From an uncultured Paracoccaceae bacterium (lineage in GTDB: Bacteria > Pseudomonadota > Alphaproteobacteria > Rhodobacterales > Rhodobacteraceae): a stretch of DNA of 64,000 nucleotides. Positions 19,275-28,246 of the stretch are shown here, piece after piece (the stretch's first letter is position 1; each line of letters starts with the position of its first letter). The notes beneath the pieces were generated by a model. The model saw nothing but the letters and a program-made list of their open reading frames with translations, was not told the DNA's origin and did not search any database. The stretch is taken from assembly GCA_947503935.1 (NCBI GenBank), contig CANNFR010000011.1, positions 110,178-174,177 on the forward strand, given 5' to 3'. A program made the position numbers and the translations under genes.

Positions 19275-19889
19275 ATGACCGAGAAACGTATCAACCCGGC
19301 GATGAAGACCTTGCTGGAATTCGGCCCGGCCCTTTTGTTCTTTGCCGCCTATAACTGGCTGAAGGATGAGGTCTATACGATCGGCGGCACGCAATATTCC
19401 GGCTTCATCGTCGTCACAGCCGCCTTCGTGCCGATTCTGCTGCTCTCGATCTACCTTTTGTGGAAGCTGTCGGGCCAGATCTCGCGCATGCAGGTGCTGA
19501 CAGCCGTTCTGGTGATCATCTTCGGCGGCATGACCGTCTGGTTCAACGATGAGCGTTTCTTCAAGATGAAGACAACGATCGTCTATGGCCTCTTCGCGAC
19601 GATCCTGACGATTGGCCTTCTGCTGAAGCGGTCGTGGCTGGAATATGTGATGGGCGAGATGATGCCCATGCGCCACGAGGGCTGGATGATCCTGACACGT
19701 CGTCTGGCCCTAGCCTTTGCGGTGCTCGCCATCGGAAATGAGATCGTCTGGCGCACCATGTCGACCGACACCTGGGTCAAGATCGAAACCTTCGGCTTCC
19801 CGATCATCCTCTTCATCTTCCTCTGGACCCAGATTGTCGGGCTGCAAGGCTACATGATCGAGGAAGAGAGCGACTCGGGCGAGGCCTAG
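19275..19889 (+). CDS. yciB: Inner membrane protein YciB (septation protein A / IspZ family)
   Basis: Polytopic membrane protein of 204 residues with five to six helices, matching the YciB/IspZ family involved in cell-envelope and septum integrity. Family-typical stretches are LEFGPALLFFAAYNW near the N-terminus, GGMTVWFNDERFFKMKTT in the middle and GNEIVWR near 155. GGAGGG lies 8 bases before the ATG. Its TAG stop codon lies inside the left arm of the inverted repeat that follows. Confidence 0.93.
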   Translation: MTEKRINPAMKTLLEFGPALLFFAAYNWLKDEVYTIGGTQYSGFIVVTAAFVPILLLSIYLLWKLSGQISRMQVLTAVLVIIFGGMTVWFNDERFFKMKTTIVYGLFATILTIGLLLKRSWLEYVMGEMMPMRHEGWMILTRRLALAFAVLAIGNEIVWRTMSTDTWVKIETFGFPIILFIFLWTQIVGLQGYMIEEESDSGEA

Positions 19890-19991
19890 AGCGTTTCCGG
19901 GACAGTCGGAAACAGCTTATCTCCAAAAGCCCGAGAGCGCGCAGCGCGGCAGGATTTTGGCGATTCCGCTAAACCCGGAAACGATCTAGGC
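19884..19991. repeat. REP-like intergenic palindromic element
   Basis: The left arm (19884-19901, GCCTAGAGCGTTTCCGGG) and right arm (19974-19991) are inverted copies with one mismatch in 18. About 72 bases lie between them, including an internal GTTTCCGG/CGGAAAC pair. The element sits between two converging genes and overlaps the yciB stop. The layout is that of dispersed palindromic repeats in alphaproteobacteria; only one copy is in this window, so the repeat nature is inferred. It could also serve as a bidirectional terminator. Confidence 0.6.
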
Positions 19992-20007
19992 GCACGCCCG
20001 TTTTCTT

Positions 20008-20715
20008 TCAGCCCTTCCGCTTGAACAAGACGTCCTGCGCCTTGCGGTCATCCTCAAGGTTCGCGCGCTTCTCGGCGGCGAGGGCCTTGCCTTTCTGAAC
20101 GGCGGGGCGGGCGCCCACCTCATCCAGCCAGCGGGCCAGGTTGGGCTTGTCGTCAAGGCTCTGCTGCTGGCCTTCCCAGAGGATAGCCCAGGGCCAGATC
20201 GCCATATCGGCGATCGAGTAGAAGTCGCCCGCGACAAAGGCATTGTCGGCCAGCTGACGGTCAAGCACGCCGTAGAGCCGCGCGACCTCGTTGCGGTAGC
20301 GGTCCTTGGCGTAGGGCAGGTCGTTCGGCGGGTCCATCGCGGGGGCGTATTTCAGGAAATGGTGCGCTTGGCCTGCCATCGGCCCCACGCCGCCCATCTG
20401 CCACATCAGCCACTGATCTACCGCGATCCGGTCGCGCTCGGTCGGGCCGCCGAACTGGCCGGTCTTGCGGGCGAGATATTGCAGGATCGCGCCTGATTCG
20501 AAGAGGCTGATGGGTGCGCCGTCGGGCCCTTCAGGGTCGACAATGGCGGGCATCCGGTTGTTTGGCGCGATCTTGAGGAAATCGGGGGCGAACTGGTCGC
20601 CCGCGCCGATATTGATCAGATGCAGCTTGTAGGGCAGCGCCATTTCTTCCAGCGCGATGCTGATCTTCCAGCCGTTCGGCGTGGGCCAATAGTACAGGTC
20701 AATCTCGGCGGCCAT
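20008..20715 (-). CDS. Glutathione S-transferase family protein (YfcG/Nu-like)
   Basis: A 235-residue protein with an N-terminal thioredoxin-like domain beginning IDLYYWPTPNGWK, the TPNGWK element typical of YfcG/Ure2-like GSTs. NNRMPAIVDPEG holds the cis-Pro, LFESGAILQYLA the glutathione gamma-glutamyl site, and a helical C-terminal domain contains FYSIADMAIWPW. These enzymes act on disulfides or electrophiles with glutathione. The ATG at 20715 has GAGGGGA 7 bases before it; the frame is open 16 codons further without support. Confidence 0.9.
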   Translation of the reverse strand: MAAEIDLYYWPTPNGWKISIALEEMALPYKLHLINIGAGDQFAPDFLKIAPNNRMPAIVDPEGPDGAPISLFESGAILQYLARKTGQFGGPTERDRIAVDQWLMWQMGGVGPMAGQAHHFLKYAPAMDPPNDLPYAKDRYRNEVARLYGVLDRQLADNAFVAGDFYSIADMAIWPWAILWEGQQQSLDDKPNLARWLDEVGARPAVQKGKALAAEKRANLEDDRKAQDVLFKRKG

Positions 20716-20819
20716 GATGTTCCCCTCTGTGATGCAGGGTCCAGAATGGCCCTTTCGGTACAAAGGGCAAGTGCGGGCCTTGGTGCCTCAAGCAGGCGTG
20801 ACCGGATCGCGGTCGATGC

Positions 20820-20848
20820 TTGACGCAGAGCGCCCGCTTGGCTATTGC
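20820..20848 (+). promoter_or_regulatory. Promoter of the SAM-II-metZ transcript
   Basis: TTGACG (20820-20825) and TATTGC (20843-20848) are 17 bases apart. Transcription would begin around 20855, exactly where the 5' strand of the riboswitch stem starts, which supports the assignment. Confidence 0.65.
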
Positions 20849-20852
20849 CGAC

Positions 20853-20910
20853 ATCGTGGCGATTTGTTCTCCGGATTGCGGGCCACGTTAAACACACCGC
20901 TAAAGAGGAT
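20853..20910 (+). ncRNA. SAM-II riboswitch (S-adenosylmethionine, SAM_alpha)
   Basis: The sequence has the SAM-II consensus in order. The P1 strand CGTGGC (20855-20860) is followed by GATTTG, then TTGC, the second P1 strand GCCACG (20882-20887), TTAAAC and GCTAAAGA. P1 is a perfect 6-bp stem. A pseudoknot P2 can form between 20866-20871 and 20905-20910 with two G-U pairs. SAM-II elements control methionine biosynthesis genes in alphaproteobacteria, and metZ follows here. Confidence 0.93.
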
Positions 20911-20921
20911 GAGGGTGTCGC

Positions 20922-20957
20922 ACCCCCGTGCCTCTGATGGTCCGGGGGTTTTCTTTT
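20922..20957 (+). terminator. Attenuator terminator downstream of the SAM-II aptamer
   Basis: The 7-bp stem ACCCCCG (20922-20928) / CGGGGGT (20943-20949) is followed by TTTCTTTT. A competing structure pairs 20904-20908 with 20931-20935 around a small GGGTG/CACCC hairpin and would disrupt it. The 5' arm of that competitor overlaps the aptamer's 3' end, giving a route for SAM-dependent premature termination before metZ. Confidence 0.75.
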
Positions 20958-20972
20958 GCCCGGGAGGGATCG

Positions 20973-22154
20973 ATGGCCGACACATGGAAAGCGCGCACCA
21001 AGGCCGTGCATGCAGGCAGCCGCCGCAGCCAGTATGGCGAGCTGTCCGAGGCGATCTTTCTGACCCAGGGCTTTGTCTATGACAGCGCCGAGGCCGCCGA
21101 AGCGCGGTTCATCGAGGCGGGCCCGGATGAGTTCATCTATGCCCGCTACGGCAATCCGACGATTGCCATGTTCGAAGACCGGATCGCCGCGATCGAAGGG
21201 ACCGAGGCCGCCTTTGCCACCGCCAGCGGCATGGCCGCGGTCTCGGGCGCGCTGACTGCGATGTTGAGGGCGGGGGACCATGTGGTCTCTTCGCGGGCCT
21301 TGTTCGGCTCGTGCCTCTATGTGCTGGAGGAGGTGCTGACCCGTTACGGCGTCGAGGTGACCTTCGTTAATGGCACCGATCTGGCCCAGTGGGAGGAGGC
21401 CGTCCGGCCTGGCACCAAGGCGGTGTTCCTGGAAAGCCTGTCAAACCCGACGCTTGAGGTGATCGACATCGCGGCCGTCGCCAAGATCGCCCATGCGGCC
21501 GGCGCACTCGTGCTGGTCGACAACGTCTTCGCGACGCCGGTCTTCTCGCGGGCCGTTGAACAAGGGGCCGATGTGGTGATCTATTCGGCCACCAAGCACA
21601 TCGATGGCCAGGGCCGCGCGCTGGGCGGGGTGATCTGCGGTACGCACGACTTCATCCGCAAGACGGTCGAGCCCTATATGAAGCATACCGGCGGCTCGAT
21701 GAGCCCGTTCACCGCCTGGATGATGCTGAAAGGGCTGGAGACGCTGGATCTGCGGGTGCGGGCGCAGGCCGAGACCGCGACCAAGCTGGCCGAGGCCTTG
21801 GAGGGCCATGATCGCCTCACGCGAGTGATCTATCCGGGCCTGGCCTCGCACCCCCAGTATGCGCTGGCCAAGGCGCAGATGGAGGCGGGCGGCACGGTTC
21901 TCTCGCTGGAGATCGATGGCGGGCAGGCGGCGGCATTCCGGTTTCTGAACGCGCTTGAGATCGTGAAGATATCGAACAATTTGGGCGACGCGAAAAGCAT
22001 CGCGACCCATCCGGCAACGACCACTCACCAACGGCTGCCGGATGATCAGAAACGAACATTGGGCATCACGCCAGGCTTGGTGCGGTTGTCCGTCGGGCTT
22101 GAGGATGCGGACGATCTGCTGGCCGATATCAGCAAGGCGTTGGGCATGATCTGA
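20973..22154 (+). CDS. metZ: O-succinylhomoserine sulfhydrylase
   Basis: PLP enzyme that makes homocysteine directly from O-succinyl- (or acetyl-)homoserine and sulfide. It belongs to the Cys/Met-metabolism fold: YARYGNPT (56-63), ATASGMAAV (82-90), LVDNVFATP (181-189) and the PLP lysine Lys208 in YSATKHIDG. Length is 393 residues. The start at 20973 has GGGAGGG 5 bases upstream; the frame is open to 20928 but that part is the terminator loop. The upstream SAM-II switch fits repression when SAM is plentiful. Confidence 0.93.
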   Translation: MADTWKARTKAVHAGSRRSQYGELSEAIFLTQGFVYDSAEAAEARFIEAGPDEFIYARYGNPTIAMFEDRIAAIEGTEAAFATASGMAAVSGALTAMLRAGDHVVSSRALFGSCLYVLEEVLTRYGVEVTFVNGTDLAQWEEAVRPGTKAVFLESLSNPTLEVIDIAAVAKIAHAAGALVLVDNVFATPVFSRAVEQGADVVIYSATKHIDGQGRALGGVICGTHDFIRKTVEPYMKHTGGSMSPFTAWMMLKGLETLDLRVRAQAETATKLAEALEGHDRLTRVIYPGLASHPQYALAKAQMEAGGTVLSLEIDGGQAAAFRFLNALEIVKISNNLGDAKSIATHPATTTHQRLPDDQKRTLGITPGLVRLSVGLEDADDLLADISKALGMI

Positions 22155-22249
22155 TCGGGCGACTGGCGCGTATAAAGTTCATCAAGACTGGATTTTCGGT
22201 GCCAGCGACCCATCTATGGTCTCCGGCATGACCCAGAGGGAGGCCTTGT

Positions 22250-23350
22250 ATGAACATCCATTCCGCCGAGATCGAGCGTGAGCCAACCCGTGAAGAGGCG
22301 GCCCTGGCGCTGAAAGTGCTTCGAAACTGGGCAGCCGGTGCGTCTGAAGATGAGGTGACGACCCTCGACCCCATGATCGGCCAGCTTCTGCCCGGGGCAG
22401 AGCGGTCGAATTATCCGGCTCTGGCGCGCGCCTATCCTGAAGATTTCAAGGTGGATGAGGCCTATAAATCGTCGCTGCCGGACCTGCAAAACGGCCCTGA
22501 AAGCCTGATCAAGGGCGCCAAGCGCCAGATTCAGCACGTGGGCATCTCGAGCTTCCGCCTGCCGATCCGCTTTCGCACGCGCGACAACGGCGATCTGACG
22601 CTGGAAACCTCGGTCACAGGCACTGTCAGCCTGGATGCCGAGAAGAAGGGCATCAACATGAGCCGGATCATGCGCAGCTTCTATGCGCAGGCCGAGCGCA
22701 CCTTCAGCTTTGAAGTGATCGAGACGGCTCTCGACGCCTACAAGGCTGATCTGGAGAGCTTCGATGCGCGCATCCAGATGCGCTTTTCCTTCCCGATGAA
22801 GGTGCAATCGCTGCGCTCGGGCCTAGAAGGGTATCAATACTACGATATCACACTTGAACTTGTCGAACAGGACGGCGTCCGCAAGAAGATCATCCATCTC
22901 GACTATGTCTATTCATCCACCTGCCCCTGCTCGCTTGAACTTTCCGAACATGCCCGGCAATTCCGCGGTCAGCTGGCGACGCCGCATTCACAACGTTCGG
23001 TTGCGCGGGTGTCGGTTGAGGTGCTCTGCGGCGATTGCCTGTGGTTCGAGGATATGGTCGAGCTTTGCCGCGCTGCCGTGCCGACCGAAACGCAAGTCAT
23101 GGTCAAGCGCGAGGATGAGCAGGCGTTTGCTGAACTAAACGCCGCCAATCCGATCTTCGTGGAAGACGCCGCGCGCCTTTATGCCGAACGTCTGATGGCC
23201 GATGCCCGGATCGGTGATTTCCGGGTGATTGCAAGCCATCAGGAAAGCCTGCACAGCCATGATGCGGTCAGCGTTCTGGTCGAGGGGCCGACCTTTGCCT
23301 CCGACAGTCTGGACCCCAAGCTGTTCAGCACGTTGTTCCACGTGGGCTGA
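22250..23350 (+). CDS. folE2: GTP cyclohydrolase FolE2 (type IB)
   Basis: Converts GTP to 7,8-dihydroneopterin triphosphate, the first step of folate (and queuosine-type) biosynthesis. FolE2 is the metal-promiscuous isoform that can replace zinc-dependent FolE. Family features include KKGINMSRI (132-140), the central HLDYVYSSTCPCS with Cys225/Cys227, and ATPHSQRS. The full-length protein has 366 residues. GAGGGAGG lies 6 bases before the ATG. In many bacteria this paralogue is under Zur control; I see no convincing Zur box in the 95-base gap. Confidence 0.95.
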   Translation: MNIHSAEIEREPTREEAALALKVLRNWAAGASEDEVTTLDPMIGQLLPGAERSNYPALARAYPEDFKVDEAYKSSLPDLQNGPESLIKGAKRQIQHVGISSFRLPIRFRTRDNGDLTLETSVTGTVSLDAEKKGINMSRIMRSFYAQAERTFSFEVIETALDAYKADLESFDARIQMRFSFPMKVQSLRSGLEGYQYYDITLELVEQDGVRKKIIHLDYVYSSTCPCSLELSEHARQFRGQLATPHSQRSVARVSVEVLCGDCLWFEDMVELCRAAVPTETQVMVKREDEQAFAELNAANPIFVEDAARLYAERLMADARIGDFRVIASHQESLHSHDAVSVLVEGPTFASDSLDPKLFSTLFHVG

Positions 23351-23370
23351 TCTTGACGGCCTTGGGGGCG

Positions 23371-24102
23371 ATGGGGCACCAATTGGCGATGCGCCGTGTT
23401 TTCGTAGCCTTCGCCCTGGTTTTGGGCCTTGTCGCCACCGCCGCTCTGGCCGCGTCCCGTGAGGCGCGACTGGCATGGCAAATCGTGTCGGGCCTGATCG
23501 TCACGCCCGGCATTGCGCAAGGCGCGACATTCACCGAGCCGACGCCTGACGCAGCCGCGTTGATCGCGGCGGCCGAGGGGCAGGTGGGTGTGACCCGCAT
23601 TTACGACGGCTCCTACGTGGCGCTGGACTTTCCCGGCGGCGACATCGCGCCCTCACGCGGCGTCTGCACCGACGTGATCATCCGGGCATTGCGCGAGGGC
23701 CTGTCGATTGATCTGCAACTGGCCGTCAATCGCGACATGAGCCGGAATTTCCCGGCTTATCCCGCGAATTGGGGCCTTTCGCGCCCCGACCGGAACATCG
23801 ATCACCGCCGGGTGCCGAACCTCGCCCGGCTGCTTGAGCGTCTGGGCGCCGCCCGGCCGATCAGCACCGATCCCGCGGATTTTCAGCCCGGCGATATCGT
23901 GGCCACCATGCTGCCCGGCAATCTGCCGCATATCCTGATCGTCACGCATCGCGCCAGCGCGGATGGCCAGCGGCCCTTGATTGTTCACAATATCGGCGCC
24001 GGCACACGGGTTGAAGACAGGCTGTTTGAATATCCCATCACTGGCCATTTCCGCCTGACGCCCGAGGTTTTGTCGCAACTGCGCGATCTGGGCGGCATCT
24101 GA
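23371..24102 (+). CDS. DUF1287 family secreted protein
   Basis: An exported protein of about 243 residues. After a signal segment (MRRVFVAFALVLGLVATAALA) comes the DUF1287 core: GQVGVTRIYDGSYVALDFPG (near 70-89), RGVCTDVIIRALR with an invariant Cys, DRNIDHRRVPNL with a conserved His, and PGDIVATMLPGNLPHILIV. The Cys-His pattern resembles NlpC/P60-like hydrolases, but an activity is not established. Alternative starts are TTG 23353 and ATG 23389; the signal peptide works from any of them. Confidence 0.85.
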   Translation: MGHQLAMRRVFVAFALVLGLVATAALAASREARLAWQIVSGLIVTPGIAQGATFTEPTPDAAALIAAAEGQVGVTRIYDGSYVALDFPGGDIAPSRGVCTDVIIRALREGLSIDLQLAVNRDMSRNFPAYPANWGLSRPDRNIDHRRVPNLARLLERLGAARPISTDPADFQPGDIVATMLPGNLPHILIVTHRASADGQRPLIVHNIGAGTRVEDRLFEYPITGHFRLTPEVLSQLRDLGGI

Positions 24103-24156
24103 GCCCCGGTCACTCGCGCTTGACACCCGCCAAGCGCCCGGCCAAGCCTGCACCTC

Positions 24157-25605
24157 ATGCCTGATATGCGCCCTGTCGGATATGTGATCGGTCTGCTCGT
24201 CGCCGCTTTGGGCGTGACGATGCTGCTGCCCATGGTCGTCGACATGGTCTACGGCAACGGCCATGCGCCGGTTTTTCTGGAAAGCGCGGTCATCACCAGC
24301 CTGACCGGCGCACTGATCGCGGTGGCCTGCTCAAACGGGGTGCGCGACCGTTTGACCCTGCAGCAGACCTTTCTGCTCACCACCGGCGTCTGGGTGGCTT
24401 TGCCCATTTTCGGCGCCATTCCGTTTGTCTTTGGCGCGACCGAGGCGCGCATTGTCGACGCGGTGTTCGAGGCGATGTCGGGCCTGACGACCACCGGTGC
24501 CACGGTGCTGAGCGGGCTCGATACCCTGCCCCAGGGGCTGCTGCTCTGGCGGTCGATGATGCAATGGTTCGGTGGCATCGGGATCATCGTTGTTGCCATG
24601 GTGTTTCTGCCCGAACTCAGGATCGGGGGGATGCAGATCTTCCGCTCGGAAGCCTTTGACACGATGGGAAAAATCCTGCCCCGCGCAGCCGAGATCGCCA
24701 GCCAGATCTCGGTGATCTACGTGGCCCTCACAGTGGCCTGCGCCTTGGCCTATCTGGTCGTCGGCATGCCTGCCTTCGATGCGATCAACCATGCGCTGAC
24801 CTCGGTTTCGACGGGGGGGTTTTCGACGCGCGACGCCTCGTTCGGGGCCTTCCAGGGGGCGCCGGAATATGTGGCGGCGCTGTTCATGGTGCTGGCCAGC
24901 CTGCCGTTCGTTCGCTATGTCCAGCTTGTGGCCGGGACGGCAAAACCGATCTTCCGCGACAGCCAGATACGCACGTTTTTGATCATTATCCTGACCGTCA
25001 CGCTGATGATGACGGCTTTTCGGTTTGTCGTGAATAACGACAATATCGAACACGGCTTCCGAGAGGGTATTTTCAACGTCACCTCGATCATCACCGGCAC
25101 CGGCTATGCCAGCACTGATTATCAGCTTTGGGGCGCGTTCCCGGTGGTGGTCTTCTTCTTTCTTGGGCTGATCGGTGGGTGCGCGGGGTCGACCTGTTGT
25201 TCGGTCAAGATCTTCCGCTACCAGATCCTCTTTTCTGCCATCGTAGCGCAAATTCGGCGACTTCATTCGCCACACGGCATCTTCACCGCGCGCTTTGATG
25301 GCCGCCCTGTGGGCCAAGAGGTTTTGTCATCGGTAATGTCGTTCTTCGTGATCTTCGTGGTCTCGATCGGAGCCATGTCGGTGGCGCTGGGGATGACGGG
25401 GCTCGACTTCATCACCTCACTGTCCGGGGCGGCGACGGCCATCGCCAATGTCGGGCCGGGCCTGGGCGACATCATCGGCCCCTCGGGCAATTTCGGCGCC
25501 TTGAACGACACGGCCAAGTGGCTCCTGTCTTTCGGCATGCTGATCGGGCGGCTTGAACTGCTGGTTGTCTTCGCGATTTTCACGGTGCGGTTCTGGCGGG
25601 TTTGA
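24157..25605 (+). CDS. trkH: Trk-type potassium uptake protein TrkH
   Basis: Potassium-translocating membrane subunit of 482 residues. It has about ten to twelve helices with four selectivity-filter P-loops: SGLTTTGATVLSG (near 109), SVSTGGFSTRDAS (near 217), ITGTGYASTDY (near 314) and a fourth region around ATAIANVGPGLG (near 427). The intracellular gating-type loop GGCAGSTCCSVKIFR is also present. The nucleotide-binding partner TrkA is not in the window. No strong ribosome-binding site is seen. Confidence 0.93.
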   Translation: MPDMRPVGYVIGLLVAALGVTMLLPMVVDMVYGNGHAPVFLESAVITSLTGALIAVACSNGVRDRLTLQQTFLLTTGVWVALPIFGAIPFVFGATEARIVDAVFEAMSGLTTTGATVLSGLDTLPQGLLLWRSMMQWFGGIGIIVVAMVFLPELRIGGMQIFRSEAFDTMGKILPRAAEIASQISVIYVALTVACALAYLVVGMPAFDAINHALTSVSTGGFSTRDASFGAFQGAPEYVAALFMVLASLPFVRYVQLVAGTAKPIFRDSQIRTFLIIILTVTLMMTAFRFVVNNDNIEHGFREGIFNVTSIITGTGYASTDYQLWGAFPVVVFFFLGLIGGCAGSTCCSVKIFRYQILFSAIVAQIRRLHSPHGIFTARFDGRPVGQEVLSSVMSFFVIFVVSIGAMSVALGMTGLDFITSLSGAATAIANVGPGLGDIIGPSGNFGALNDTAKWLLSFGMLIGRLELLVVFAIFTVRFWRV

Positions 25606-25620
25606 CGGGCGCCCTGGCCC

Positions 25621-26748
25621 CTACAGAACCCGGTCGACGACCGTCTTCAGTCGCCCCAAGGTGCCATCCACATCATAAAGCTTGTCCAGCCCGAACAGCC
25701 CGATACGGAAGGTGCGAAACCCCTCAGGCTCGCCCACCTGCAAGGGTACGCCGGCCGCGATTTGCATGCCTTCGGCTGCAAATTTCTTGCCGTTCTGCAC
25801 ATCCGGGTCGTCGGTGTAACTGACCACCACGCCCGGGGCCGCAAACCCTTCGGCGGCGACCGAGGCGATCTGTTTGCCCGCCAGCATCTCGCGTGTGGAG
25901 TTCCCCAGCCGCCACTGCGCCTCTTTCAGTCTTTCGAAGCCGTAATCGCGCGTCTCGCGCATCGCGTCGCGGAAGGCCCGCAAGCCGTCGGTGGGCATGG
26001 TCGCGTGATAGGCGTGACCACCGCCTTCATATGTCTCCATAATCGACAGCCATTTTTTCAGATCGACAGCGAAACTGTCCGATTGGGTCGCGCGCACACG
26101 CTCAACCGCGCGATCCGACAGCATCACCAGCCCCGCCGATGGGGTTGAGGACCAGCCCTTTTGCGGGGCTGAGATCAGCACATCGACGCCGGTCGCGGCC
26201 ATGTCCACCCAGATGCAGCCCGAGGCGACGCAATCCAGCACGAAGAGGCCGCCCACCGCATGGACCGCCTCGGCGATGCCGACCAGGTATTCATCGGGCA
26301 GGATCATTCCGGCGGACGTCTCGACATGGGGCGCGAAGACGATATCGGGCTTCATGCGATGGATCTCTGCCACGATCTTATCTAGGGGCGGTGGTGCGAA
26401 GGGCGCTTTGGGGCCGCTGCCTTGCGACTCGGCCTTGAGAACCTGCGTCTCAGAGGCAAATGCGCCCGCCTCGAAAATCTGGCTCCAGCGGTACGAGAAC
26501 CAACCGTTACGCACCACCAGCACGCGCGCGCCATGGCCCAATTGCCGCGCGACGGCCTCCATCGCGTAGGTGCCCCCGCCGGGCACCACGGCCACGGCTT
26601 GCGCGCCGTAAACCTCTTTCAGCATGGCCGAGATATCGCGCATCACCCCTTGGAAGGCCTGGCTCATGTGGTTCAGCGACCGGTCGGTGAAAACGACCGA
26701 AAACTCCTCAAGCCCGTCGGGGTCGATGTTGTCCAGCAATGCGGCCAT
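25621..26748 (-). CDS. Class V PLP-dependent aminotransferase
   Basis: A 375-residue fold-type I enzyme of the serine-pyruvate/alanine-glyoxylate aminotransferase group. Visible elements are VVPGGGTYAMEAVAR (PLP phosphate region, near 55), VFAPHVETSAGM (near 137), LDCVASGCIWVDM with the PLP-ring Asp, and the lysine in SAPQKGWSS (near 195). The exact substrate pair cannot be told. AGGAGGA precedes the ATG at a good distance. It lies 88 bases downstream of pccR on the same strand, but no functional connection with propionate metabolism is evident. Confidence 0.87.
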   Translation of the reverse strand: MAALLDNIDPDGLEEFSVVFTDRSLNHMSQAFQGVMRDISAMLKEVYGAQAVAVVPGGGTYAMEAVARQLGHGARVLVVRNGWFSYRWSQIFEAGAFASETQVLKAESQGSGPKAPFAPPPLDKIVAEIHRMKPDIVFAPHVETSAGMILPDEYLVGIAEAVHAVGGLFVLDCVASGCIWVDMAATGVDVLISAPQKGWSSTPSAGLVMLSDRAVERVRATQSDSFAVDLKKWLSIMETYEGGGHAYHATMPTDGLRAFRDAMRETRDYGFERLKEAQWRLGNSTREMLAGKQIASVAAEGFAAPGVVVSYTDDPDVQNGKKFAAEGMQIAAGVPLQVGEPEGFRTFRIGLFGLDKLYDVDGTLGRLKTVVDRVL

Positions 26749-26835
26749 GGCGATGTCCTCCTGTTGCGCAAGACCTAAGCCTGTGCGCCGGTCCGGTCAA
26801 AGAGATAACACCGTATCGCCCAGAGGCTCCCGCCT

Positions 26836-28230
26836 TCAGCGCTCAATCCGATATGGCAACAGGCCGCGTCGGTCAGGATCAATCGTCAGGCTGCGTTCCA
26901 GCGGCGGGACCGAGCGTTGGTGACACTCGGTCCGCTCGCAGATGCGGCACGAGATACCGATAGGCTCAAACCCCCGCCCAAGGTCCAGATCGTCTGCATA
27001 GACCAGGCCCTTGGCGTGGGTAATCTCGCAGCCCAGCCCGATGGCGAAGCGGCGCACCGGCGCGCCCCAGGCGCCGCCGGGTTTTGAGATTTCGCGCGCG
27101 AGGCAGAGGTATCGCACCCCGTCGGGCGTTTCGGCCAGTTGGCGCAGAAAGCGCCCTGGCGTCTCGAAGGCGCGGTGCACGTTCCACAGCGGGCAGGCGC
27201 CGCCGAAGCGGGCGAATTGCAGCCGCGTGGCCGAATGCCGCTTGGTGATTGTGCCCGCCTGATCGACCCGCACGAAGAAAAACGGCACGCCCTTGGCGCC
27301 AGGGCGTTGCAAGGTCGACAGCCGGTGCGCGATCTGTTCGATCGAGGCGCCAAAGCGGTCGGCCAGACGTTCCAGATCGTGGCGCTCATCCCGCGCGGCA
27401 TTCAGGAAGGCCGTGTAGGGCAAGAGCGCGCTGCCCGCGAAGTAATTCGCCAGACCGGTCTTTGCGATGTCGCGCGCGGTGTCGGACTGAAACCGGGCCA
27501 GATCGAGCGTGGCCTCCAGCAGATCATTCTGTGTCAGCAGAGCGACCTGATGCAGCAGCTGAAAGGTTTGCGTGGCCCGTGCGGCGCGGGCCGACAGCCT
27601 GAGTTTCCCGCCTTCACGATCAAGATCGCGCAGCGGCGTTTCTTCGTCGAACACCACATCGATCCCGGCATCACCCAAGGCGGCAATTGCGCGCTCAAAG
27701 GGATCGGCGCGCTGGCCGTCGGGGCAGGCAAACCGCTCGGCCGCGCGATCGACCGCATCGATGTAATTGTCGCAATAGTGAAAGAAATCTCGCACTTCTT
27801 CCCAGGGAGAGGGCTGTAATGTTGCCATATCACTCCCCAGCGCCTCGTCCAGAAGGGCCAGCCTTTCGCGGGTTTGGCGGTAGGCCCGGTGCAGTTCCAG
27901 AACGGCGCGGGCCAGAACGGGGGCGTTCGAGGCCGCCAGCCGCAGGTCGGCCAGGGGCGGAGCGGCCGAGAGGGCGGGGTCGGACAAGGCTTCGCGCAGA
28001 TCGCTGACCAGACGCTCGGCATCGCCGGTGGACAGCTCGGTCACGTCAAAACCGAATTCCTGTGCCAGACCCAGAACCACACCGGTTGAGACGGGGCGGT
28101 TATTGTTCTCCATCTGGTTCAGATAGGGCAGCGAGACCCCCAGCTTTTCGGCGAAGGCCTTTTGCGTCAGGCCCAGCCTGGTGCGGACCTCGCGCAGTTT
28201 GACACCGGCATAGAGTTTTTGCGTGGCCAT
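26836..28230 (-). CDS. pccR: Short-chain fatty acyl-CoA regulator PccR (XRE/ScfR family)
   Basis: Transcription factor of 464 residues. An N-terminal XRE helix-turn-helix (about 10-65, RTRLGLTQKAFAEKLGVSL then LNQMENNNRP) is joined to an IrrE/DUF955-like middle and the C-terminal ScfR (DUF2083) domain with cysteines in GISCRICERTECHQ. In Rhodobacter sphaeroides, PccR senses the acyl-CoA state and controls pccB through TTTGCAAA-type boxes. Similar boxes lie just upstream here and before pccB, and the propionyl-CoA carboxylase genes are next door. Start ATG 28230 has GGGGG upstream. Confidence 0.9.
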   Translation of the reverse strand: MATQKLYAGVKLREVRTRLGLTQKAFAEKLGVSLPYLNQMENNNRPVSTGVVLGLAQEFGFDVTELSTGDAERLVSDLREALSDPALSAAPPLADLRLAASNAPVLARAVLELHRAYRQTRERLALLDEALGSDMATLQPSPWEEVRDFFHYCDNYIDAVDRAAERFACPDGQRADPFERAIAALGDAGIDVVFDEETPLRDLDREGGKLRLSARAARATQTFQLLHQVALLTQNDLLEATLDLARFQSDTARDIAKTGLANYFAGSALLPYTAFLNAARDERHDLERLADRFGASIEQIAHRLSTLQRPGAKGVPFFFVRVDQAGTITKRHSATRLQFARFGGACPLWNVHRAFETPGRFLRQLAETPDGVRYLCLAREISKPGGAWGAPVRRFAIGLGCEITHAKGLVYADDLDLGRGFEPIGISCRICERTECHQRSVPPLERSLTIDPDRRGLLPYRIER

Positions 28231-28246
28231 CTGGACCCCCAAGCGA

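Noticed and set aside
27139..27819. 226-codon plus-strand frame inside pccR
   Set aside because: Antisense to a regulator with a clear helix-turn-helix; no independent support.
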